A stretch of DNA of 36,320 nucleotides, taken from assembly GCA_014191855.1 (NCBI GenBank), contig BJHF01000067.1, forward strand, positions 1 to 36,320, given 5' to 3'. The notes below the pieces were generated by a model. The model was not told the DNA's origin and made no database searches. It saw nothing but the letters and a program-made list of their open reading frames with translations. Below, piece after piece: positions 7,038 through 13,164 of the stretch; position 1 is the first letter of the stretch, and the number at the start of each line of letters is the position of its first letter. This DNA is from Deltaproteobacteria bacterium (GTDB taxonomy: Bacteria; Myxococcota_A; UBA796; SXON01). The translations under genes and the position numbers were made by a program.

Positions 7038-7750
7038 TCAGCCTTGCGCTGTGGTTGGCCGCCGCGAACGCGGGGGACATCTACCTCAACGGCGTGCGCG
7101 CAGATGTGCTCCCCGTGATGTCCATGGAGAACGTGACGGTGCGGTTCGACGCCTCCGGAAATATCTGGATCGACGCGCCGATGTACCGAGTGAGCGTGGT
7201 GCCCTCCGGCGCGCAGGCGCCAACGACGGCACTGCCCGTCGCGGCCGCGCCGCCGGCGGCCTATACGCCGACACCCGCGCCGACCTACACCACTTCGCCA
7301 GGATACACGCCCGTTCCAGCCACTACCCCGGCGTACACCCCCTCGTACGCACCGACGTACTCGCCGGCACCAACGCCAGCCCCGCGCGCCACCCCTGCGC
7401 CAACCCTCGGCGGGCTCGCCCCCGGCGGCTGGTGGCTCGTAACCGAGGACAACGACAGCTCTGGCCAGGACATCGAGGTGCTCGTAAACGGGCAGAGCGT
7501 TCGCCATGTTCGCTCCGGTGAACCTCAGATGATCGTGGACCTCGGCGACTGGCTGCACCACGGAACCAACACCGTTACGCTCCGCGCGGCGCCCGGCACC
7601 TACGGAGGCGGCGCGCTGTTGATCTACGTCGGCAAAGGCAACGAAGCCGGCGGCACCGTGCGAATGGACACGCCCGAGGTTCGCTACACCCGCCGCGCCG
7701 TGGATCTCGGCTCTGGCGGCGAGAAATCCTACACCGTCGCCATCCCCTGA
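7034..7750 (+). CDS. Small secreted protein with a Pro/Thr/Ala linker, function unknown
   Basis: I do not recognise a family. The 238-residue product has a likely Sec signal (MISLALWLAAANAG, cleavage after ANA), a short folded part to about residue 57 (DIYLNGVRADVL, VTVRFDASGNIWIDAPMYRV), and a linker from about 60 to 132 made of Tyr/Thr/Pro/Ala repeats. The C-terminal beta-rich domain (about 133-238) holds GWWLVTEDNDSSGQDIEVLVNG, a WLHHGTNTVTLRA strand and a final KSYTVAIP. The proline-rich linker between two beta domains suggests an envelope-exposed protein reaching across the periplasm. The GTG start is supported by a strong Shine-Dalgarno and by the GTGA overlap with the HU/IHF gene. It closes the Sec operon. 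Confidence 0.7.
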   Translation: MISLALWLAAANAGDIYLNGVRADVLPVMSMENVTVRFDASGNIWIDAPMYRVSVVPSGAQAPTTALPVAAAPPAAYTPTPAPTYTTSPGYTPVPATTPAYTPSYAPTYSPAPTPAPRATPAPTLGGLAPGGWWLVTEDNDSSGQDIEVLVNGQSVRHVRSGEPQMIVDLGDWLHHGTNTVTLRAAPGTYGGGALLIYVGKGNEAGGTVRMDTPEVRYTRRAVDLGSGGEKSYTVAIP

Positions 7751-7760
7751 GGCTGGCGCA

Positions 7761-7794
7761 GCCCCCCTCCCCCGCGGTTCCCTCCCTCCCCCCC
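7761..7794. repeat. Pyrimidine-rich tract; G-quadruplex motif on the other strand
   Basis: This short gap before the PIN-PhoH gene is almost pure C/T on the plus strand apart from one GCGG. The minus strand therefore has runs of 8, 3, 3, 5 and 6 guanines separated by one to six bases, which satisfies the usual G3+N1-7 quadruplex pattern. It holds no Shine-Dalgarno for the gene that follows. Confidence 0.6.
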
Positions 7795-9198
7795 TTGGAG
7801 CATCCCCTGTCCCCTCCTACGGTACACGGCCCCGGCAAGCGCACCTACATCCTTGACACCAACGTGCTCCTCCACGATCCCGGGGCGCTCTTCGTGTTCG
7901 ACGAACACGATCTGGTGCTGCCGATCACGGTGATCGAGGAGCTCGACAAGTTCAAGCGCGAGCTGAACGAACGTGGCCGCGCCGCGCGCACCGTTTCCCG
8001 GCAGCTCGACGCGTTTCGCGAGCAGGGGAACCTCCGGACGGGCGTAGCGCTCCCAGGCCGCGGCACGCTGCGCGTGGAGTGCGGGGAAGTCGGAGATCAC
8101 GGCGAGTTGTTCGCTGGTGCACTGGACAACGCGGACAACACCATCCTCCGCATCGCGATGCGGGTGTGGAACAGCGTGCAGCCCGGCACCCAGGTGGTGT
8201 TCGTAAGTCGCGACACCAACATGCGCATCAAGGCCGAGGTGCTCGGCCTGCACGCCGAGGACTTCGAGCACGCCCACGTTGAGTTGGACGAGGCGTACAC
8301 CGGGGTGGTCGAGCGCGACGTGGATGCCGAATTGATCGGCGAGATCTACAACCGTGGCTGGGTAGCGGAGCCGGAGGGCAGCCACGTATCCCCCAACCAA
8401 TTCGTGATCCTCAAGAACGCCAGCAACCCCTCGCAAACGGCGATGGCTCGCTACGACCAACGCCAGCGCAGGCTCACGCTCGTTGGGCGCCACAAAGAGG
8501 GCGTGTGGGGCATCTTCGCGCGCAATCGCGAGCAGCTCTTCGCGCTCGACCTGCTGCTCGACGACTCGGTGGCGCTCGTCACGCTGGACGGCATGGCCGG
8601 TACCGGCAAGACGCTGCTGGCGATCGCGTGCGGGTTGCAGCGGGTGGCCGACGAGAAGCGCTACCGGCGCCTGGTGGTGGCGCGCCCCGTGTTCCCGCTC
8701 GGCAAGGACATCGGCTTCCTCCCCGGCTCGCTCGAAGAGAAGCTGAACCCGTGGATGAAGCCTATCTTCGACTCGCTGGAGCTGCTGTGCGGCGGCGAGG
8801 ACACGGCGGGCACCGGGCATGAGCGTGGCAGCGGCAACGCGAAGGGCACCAAGCCCCACGCGCCCAACTACCAGGCGTTGCTCGACCAGAAGATCGTGGA
8901 GATTGAGCCGCTGACCTACATCCGCGGGCGCTCGCTCCCCAACCAGTTCCTGGTGATCGACGAAGCCCAGAACCTCACCCCGCACGAGGTGAAGACGGTG
9001 ATCACCCGAGCGGGGGAAGGCACGAAGGTCATCCTCACCGGCGACCGCTACCAGATCGACAACCCTTACGTAGACGCCACGAGCAACGGACTCTCCTACG
9101 TGGTGGAGCGCTTCCGCACGTCGCCCATGGCCGGGCACGTCACGCTGCGCAAGGGCGAACGCAGCGCGTTGGCCGAAGCGGCGGCAGCTCTGCTATAA
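7795..9198 (+). CDS. PIN domain-PhoH family ATPase
   Basis: This 467-residue protein joins an N-terminal PIN nuclease domain to a PhoH-type ATPase, the architecture of Bacillus YlaK and mycobacterial PhoH2, described as RNA-unwinding nucleases. The PIN part begins with YILDTNVLLHD (D21 metal ligand), then VIEELDKFK, and DADNTILRIA-like and VFVSRDTNMRIKAE motifs toward residue 160. The ATPase has Walker A GMAGTGKT at 266-273, ARPVFPLGKDIGFLPG, and Walker B FLVIDEAQN at 385-393, then ILTGDRYQID. No ATG precedes the conserved start; TTG at 7795 is the only usual start codon in frame after the previous gene, and it lacks a Shine-Dalgarno. The family is sure, the start is not. Confidence 0.9.
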   Translation: MEHPLSPPTVHGPGKRTYILDTNVLLHDPGALFVFDEHDLVLPITVIEELDKFKRELNERGRAARTVSRQLDAFREQGNLRTGVALPGRGTLRVECGEVGDHGELFAGALDNADNTILRIAMRVWNSVQPGTQVVFVSRDTNMRIKAEVLGLHAEDFEHAHVELDEAYTGVVERDVDAELIGEIYNRGWVAEPEGSHVSPNQFVILKNASNPSQTAMARYDQRQRRLTLVGRHKEGVWGIFARNREQLFALDLLLDDSVALVTLDGMAGTGKTLLAIACGLQRVADEKRYRRLVVARPVFPLGKDIGFLPGSLEEKLNPWMKPIFDSLELLCGGEDTAGTGHERGSGNAKGTKPHAPNYQALLDQKIVEIEPLTYIRGRSLPNQFLVIDEAQNLTPHEVKTVITRAGEGTKVILTGDRYQIDNPYVDATSNGLSYVVERFRTSPMAGHVTLRKGERSALAEAAAALL

Positions 9199-9204
9199 GG
9201 GGCC

Positions 9205-10809
9205 ATGCCCGCGCAAACCCTGACCAAACAGGCGACCTCCACGACGACAGCCACGGCGTCGACGACGGGGGCCACAAAAACCACCTCTACGGCGACAGGG
9301 TCGGGCGCGGGGATCACCGCCAACAACGCGGCGGCGCACCAGGATACCTTGGGAAACGCCGGCGTGGCCCAGAGCGTGGGGGTGGCGGCCGGCGGGGCGG
9401 CGGGCGTGGCGGGGCCATCGTGGAGCAAAGACGAGATCATCGGTATCCAGACCGAGCTGCAACGCGCGGGGTTGTACGCCAAAAAGATTGATGGCCAGCT
9501 CGGCAGCGGCACGCGCGCCGGCTTGACCGCCGCGTTCGGTGGTGAACACTGGTCCGGCCTCGGCGCGGCGGAGGCGCTCGTGCAGCTCAAAGCCCTGGCC
9601 CCGGGACTATCGGCGGGCTCAACGAGCTGGTCGACCGACCAGAAGAAGGCGGTCCAGCGGGAATTGGCGCGGCTGGGCTTGTATACCTCCACCATCGACG
9701 GCGATCTGGGCAAGGGCTCCAAAGCCGCGCTGGTCGAGGCGTTCGGGAGCGACGAGTGGGCCCGCCTTTCGGCCGAGGAGGCCCTGAAGCGGCTGATGAG
9801 CGCGACGCCTTCGGCCGCGGCAGGCGGCATCCGCTACGGCGAGATGTTCAAGGACGGCCTCCTGGACATGACGTTGGGCCTTGGTTTTGACGAGGGGGAC
9901 TGGCACCTCAGCGCCGCCCCGAAGATCCTTGAAGCGCTCAAGGTGCGGGGATTCAAGGAAGATGCCGGCGGCGCCGCCGAGCTCTACAAAAAGGCGGGTC
10001 GAAAGCTGGGCGACTCCACGTTCGGCAAGTACTTCGTGAAGCGCGGTGCCATCAATTGGAAGCCGCCCGCCGGCGCTGCGCGCCCCGTGGATGTGGTGCT
10101 TCGCTTCGTCACCAACGGCGCAAGCGGCAAGTCGAAGACCGATGGAGAGGGGGGGCGGGCGGCCAACGCCTACCTGGAAGGGATGCAGTCCTCCGACGTG
10201 AGCTACTACGCCGGCCACGGGCGCTACGGCTCCGGCCCCGACTTCGACCGGAACATGCGCTTCCAGACGCTCAATGCGAAGGGCGATGTGGAGAAGGAGT
10301 ACGACGACTACAGCGTTTTGGAGAAGGATCTGGCTGCGGAAGGTGCGGCGACCAAGCGGTCAGCTTGGGCCGTGTACCAGGCTCGGAGCAAGGCCGGAAC
10401 CGTGAAGATGCTGGGGGTCAACGAGGGCAACCTCATGATGAACCCCACCAATGCCCACTCCGGCGAGTTCGGAGGCAACGCGATGTACGAGTCGCTCAAG
10501 ACCGCCGGAAAGAAGCCAGTCACCGGCAAAGACGGGGCGCTCGGCCAAACGGACAAACCCTACCGGCTCATGGTCTTCGATGGCTGCCGCACCCAGGACT
10601 ACAAGAAAAGCGTTCGTGGCACCCCGAATACCTCCGTGAAGGACGCTTCCGTGATCGACACCACGCGCGTGACGTACTGGGGCGACGAAGCCGAGACGAT
10701 CGGCGCGTTCATCGACGGTGTTTTGGCGACCGAATCCTCGAAGGGGCTGACCGGGAAGATGGACGCGAAGCAGCAGGTGGACACCTCCTCCGCGTTCGAA
10801 TTCAGCTGA
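9205..10809 (+). CDS. Double peptidoglycan-binding protein with a possible caspase-like domain
   Basis: The 534-residue protein begins six bases after the PhoH gene. Residues 1-60 are Thr/Ser/Ala-rich with no Sec signal, and contain HQDTLGNAGVAQS. Two tandem PG_binding_1-like domains follow (about 72-130 and 141-197), each opening SWS and carrying the GLYxxxIDGxLGxG motif, which usually binds peptidoglycan. Residues 205-530 match no family I can name. They include VSYYAGHGRYGSG (H338) and LMVFDGCRTQDY (C461), which resemble the His-Gly and Asp-x-Cys strands of caspase-like (clan CD) peptidases. The 123-residue spacing is longer than in classical caspases. The PG-binding domains are a confident call; the peptidase is an inference. 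It could act on a cell wall or be a delivered effector. Confidence 0.7.
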   Translation: MPAQTLTKQATSTTTATASTTGATKTTSTATGSGAGITANNAAAHQDTLGNAGVAQSVGVAAGGAAGVAGPSWSKDEIIGIQTELQRAGLYAKKIDGQLGSGTRAGLTAAFGGEHWSGLGAAEALVQLKALAPGLSAGSTSWSTDQKKAVQRELARLGLYTSTIDGDLGKGSKAALVEAFGSDEWARLSAEEALKRLMSATPSAAAGGIRYGEMFKDGLLDMTLGLGFDEGDWHLSAAPKILEALKVRGFKEDAGGAAELYKKAGRKLGDSTFGKYFVKRGAINWKPPAGAARPVDVVLRFVTNGASGKSKTDGEGGRAANAYLEGMQSSDVSYYAGHGRYGSGPDFDRNMRFQTLNAKGDVEKEYDDYSVLEKDLAAEGAATKRSAWAVYQARSKAGTVKMLGVNEGNLMMNPTNAHSGEFGGNAMYESLKTAGKKPVTGKDGALGQTDKPYRLMVFDGCRTQDYKKSVRGTPNTSVKDASVIDTTRVTYWGDEAETIGAFIDGVLATESSKGLTGKMDAKQQVDTSSAFEFS

Positions 10810-10815
10810 TCGGTG

Positions 10816-11367
10816 ATGCTCCCCCTTGTTTCCCTGGTGTTCGCGATGGACTTCGATACCGCCGTAGCGGAGCTGAGAACGCCCGCAACCTGGTGCGCCG
10901 GCGCGGCGGCCCTGGCGGCCATGCGCGACGAGCGCGCGCTCGCCGCGTTGCTGGATGCCTACGCCCGACCGATCGAGGCCTCGAAGGTATGCTTGCTCGA
11001 AGCGGTGGAGCAGCTCGCTCGCGGTGGCGCGGTCGAAGCGCTGCTCAGCAACGGGGACGTAGCCCGGGCCCTGCGCGCAATGTCGTTGTGCGCGGACGAC
11101 CGATGGATTCCGTTGCTGGAAGCTGAGGTCGGATTGACCCGCGCCACCGAGGCCGCGCTGGATGTGATGCGGCTCCAGCGTCGCACCGAGGCGTGGGAAG
11201 CAGCGTGCGTGCGGCTGCTGAACCACCCGGCGCCGGATGTGCGCGTGGCCGTGGCCGCCTTGCTCGCGCACCGGAGCGCCACGCGGGAAGCGGTGTCCGC
11301 GCGATTGCAGATCGAGACCGACATCGCGGTGATCGCTGCGTTGAATGCGGCATTAGCCCCAGCTTAG
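10816..11367 (+). CDS. Small HEAT-repeat-like protein
   Basis: The product has 183 residues from ATG 10816; a GTG directly before it (10813) would add one residue. The first 11 residues (MLPLVSLVFAM) could be a very short signal. The rest is a run of alpha-helical units rich in Ala, Leu and Arg: AALAAMRDERALAALLDAYA, VEALLSNGDVARALRAM, and the closing NHPAPDVRVAVAALLAHRS followed by TDIAVIAALNAAL. This spacing is typical of HEAT/armadillo-type repeats (often seen as PBS-lyase HEAT), which bind other proteins. It follows the PG-binding gene by six bases and may be its partner. The function is unknown. Confidence 0.65.
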   Translation: MLPLVSLVFAMDFDTAVAELRTPATWCAGAAALAAMRDERALAALLDAYARPIEASKVCLLEAVEQLARGGAVEALLSNGDVARALRAMSLCADDRWIPLLEAEVGLTRATEAALDVMRLQRRTEAWEAACVRLLNHPAPDVRVAVAALLAHRSATREAVSARLQIETDIAVIAALNAALAPA

Positions 11368-11381
11368 CGAATTCTCGAGGC

Positions 11382-12491
11382 CTACTCCCCGTACCCCGCG
11401 AACGCTTCCGCGTACGCCCAGTCGCCAACGTCCGTGAACCCGTTGCAGCTACCGGACGCCCACTCGGTTTCTTCGGCGCACGGATGATCCCGATTGATTG
11501 ACCAGAAGCCGAGCATGCCGACACCGTGGAGCTCCGCAAACTCGCGCGTCTGCTCCGCGTCCGCCACGTAGAAGCGCTCGGACTGGACGTCGTTCTGGCC
11601 GATCATCGGCGTTGAGCCGAGGTGAGCCCATCGGTCGGACTCGGCTCCCGGAAACGCATAGGCCAACTGCGCATTGAGGGCGGCCAAGGCGGCGATCCCG
11701 TAGTCGCCCATGTGGCCCTCCGGATCGGGAGCCACACCGTCGCCATAGTCCATGGTCATGACGTTCACGCCGTCGAGGATCACGCCCGCTTCCACCGCGT
11801 CTTGAACCACGGCAAGCCCGTCAGCCGTAAGGCCTGTGGGGAGGACGGGGAGGGTGTACCAAACGTGGAGGGGGCGGCCAGCGCTCGCAGCCCACGCCTG
11901 GAGAGCAACGATGGCTTCGCTGCGACGCCTCACGGAGTCCACGTCAGAAACCCAGCTTCCCTCGATGTCAAAGTCGATCCGCGTGAGGTCCAGGGTCTCG
12001 ATGACCCGCCGGTATTCGGCGACCACGTCCTCCACGCTGCCGCAGGCGGCCTCCAGCGGCGTGTTGGCGGCCCCCCCAAACGACACCATCACGTCACCCC
12101 CTGCCGCGCGAAGCGTCGCCACCTGATCGTACAGGAAGTACTCACTCCCGGCGTCCCAAGCGCTCGGTCCCGTGTCCACATCGTAGTAGGTGCCCCAGGT
12201 GGCGTTGCACGCTGTGGCCGAGGCGGCCACGACGAACGCCAACGTGAAGTGGTCAACCGCCGTTTCGGCCGCCACATCGCCGACCTTCACCGTGGGGTAG
12301 GCCGTCGCGTCGACGTACGGGGCCGCGAAGTGAGCGGGCCAGCCGTCGTCGGCCGGGAGTCCGGAATCGCCGCCGGTATCGGCCGAATCGGCGGTGTCGG
12401 CGGTGTCGGCGGTGTCGGCGCCGGTATCGGCCGAATCACCCGTGTCGGCACCGGTTTCGCCGATGTCACAGGCTGCGAGGAGAGCGAGCAT
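11382..12491 (-). CDS. GH18 glycoside hydrolase lipoprotein (chitinase-like)
   Basis: The first residues MLALLAAC form a very short lipoprotein signal with lipidation at C8. An Asp/Thr/Ala linker to about residue 48 is encoded by short DNA repeats. The catalytic domain has the two GH18 hallmarks: the SxGG strand (VMVSFGGAAN) and the DxxDxDxE-like strand IDFDIEG with D173, D175 and the acid E177. MTMDYGD and the late FWSINRD strand, with its conserved Trp, complete the barrel. GH18 enzymes cut chitin or related N-acetylglucosamine polymers, so this is probably a surface chitinase or endo-N-acetylglucosaminidase. The signal has no charged residue and no clear Shine-Dalgarno; no better start was found upstream in frame. 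It is divergent from msrB and ends 14 bases from the convergent HEAT-like gene. Confidence 0.85.
   Translation of the reverse strand: MLALLAACDIGETGADTGDSADTGADTADTADTADSADTGGDSGLPADDGWPAHFAAPYVDATAYPTVKVGDVAAETAVDHFTLAFVVAASATACNATWGTYYDVDTGPSAWDAGSEYFLYDQVATLRAAGGDVMVSFGGAANTPLEAACGSVEDVVAEYRRVIETLDLTRIDFDIEGSWVSDVDSVRRRSEAIVALQAWAASAGRPLHVWYTLPVLPTGLTADGLAVVQDAVEAGVILDGVNVMTMDYGDGVAPDPEGHMGDYGIAALAALNAQLAYAFPGAESDRWAHLGSTPMIGQNDVQSERFYVADAEQTREFAELHGVGMLGFWSINRDHPCAEETEWASGSCNGFTDVGDWAYAEAFAGYGE
12372..12468. repeat. Short tandem and direct repeats coding the Asp/Thr linker
   Basis: An 18-base unit at 12372-12389 recurs exactly at 12420-12437. Between them lie three consecutive copies of a 9-base GGCGGTGTC unit and a partial one. 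On the minus strand they code for the Thr-Ala-Asp-Ser/Thr linker behind the lipobox of the GH18 protein. Such a tract could change length by slippage in whole codons. Confidence 0.8.
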
Positions 12492-12587
12492 CCCAGCGAG
12501 GTAACCAACGGCGTGACAAAGCGGGACGTGGTCCCCAAAACCCAGTCACCCCCCTGGCATCGTACTGGGCAGACCCGGAGCCCGCGT

Positions 12588-13118
12588 ATGTCCCTCTCCC
12601 GCCGCTGCTTCAACCTCTCGTTCCTTGCCGCGGCGGCCTGTCGCTCCGTGGATGCGATCGCTGCGGGTCCCGAGCCGACCCCCGGCCTGGACCTGCCCTC
12701 TGATCCCGAAGTCGTCGTGCCCGTCGTGAAGCCCGACGCCGAATGGAAGCTCCTTTTGGACGCCGACACCTACCACGTGGTCCGCGAGAAGGGAACGGAG
12801 CGGGCGTTCACTGGGCGTTACTGGAACAACCACGCGAAGGGAACCTACGTGTGCAGCGGCTGCAACCTCCACCTCTTCGACGATCCCGACAAGTTTGAGT
12901 CCGGCACCGGCTGGCCCAGCTTCACCCGCCCTACGAAGCCGGACCGAGTGGCCGTGAATCGCGACGTGACCTACGGCATGGTGCGGGAGGAGGTTGTGTG
13001 TGCGCGCTGCGGCGGGCACCTCGGCCACGTGTTCGACGACGGACCAGCCCCAACCGGGCAGCGCTACTGCATGAACTCAGCTTCGTTGGTGTTCAAACCC
13101 GGACCACCGCCGCGGTGA
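12588..13118 (+). CDS. msrB: Peptide-methionine (R)-S-oxide reductase, exported form
   Basis: MsrB reduces methionine-R-sulfoxide in proteins. Zinc-binding pairs CSGC (C89, C92) and CARC (C138, C141) are present, as are ESGTGWPSF and GHLGHVF, and the catalytic cysteine is C161 in RYCMNSASLVF. The 176-residue protein carries a leader with MSLSRRCFNLSFLAAAAC: the SRRxF pattern suggests Tat export and the AAAAC end suggests lipidation, so it probably repairs oxidised envelope proteins. The start is ATG at 12588, directly before this leader. It is divergent from the GH18 gene, with 96 bases between them in which no clear promoter was recognised. Confidence 0.93.
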   Translation: MSLSRRCFNLSFLAAAACRSVDAIAAGPEPTPGLDLPSDPEVVVPVVKPDAEWKLLLDADTYHVVREKGTERAFTGRYWNNHAKGTYVCSGCNLHLFDDPDKFESGTGWPSFTRPTKPDRVAVNRDVTYGMVREEVVCARCGGHLGHVFDDGPAPTGQRYCMNSASLVFKPGPPPR

Positions 13119-13140
13119 CCCGACATTGACAGGGCGGCAG

Positions 13141-13159
13141 CGCCGGTGCGATACCGGCG
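13141..13159. other. 7-bp hairpin immediately before the M28 peptidase start
   Basis: CGCCGGT (13141-13147) and ACCGGCG (13153-13159) pair around GCGAT, ending five bases before the ATG at 13165. The 3' arm holds the only weak Shine-Dalgarno-like purine stretch, so the hairpin could limit translation. No T-tract follows, which argues against a terminator for msrB. Confidence 0.4.
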
Positions 13160-13164
13160 GCGAC

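Noticed and set aside
7729..9138. A 469-codon minus-strand frame opposite the PIN-PhoH gene
   Set aside because: The plus strand has full PIN and PhoH motifs; the antisense frame has none.
12360..12470. A CRISPR-like array in the GH18 gene
   Set aside because: The repeats are 9 and 18 bases, in frame, and encode an Asp/Thr linker.
11622..12587. A longer msrB reading from 11622
   Set aside because: The extension is antisense to the GH18 gene; the export leader begins at ATG 12588.
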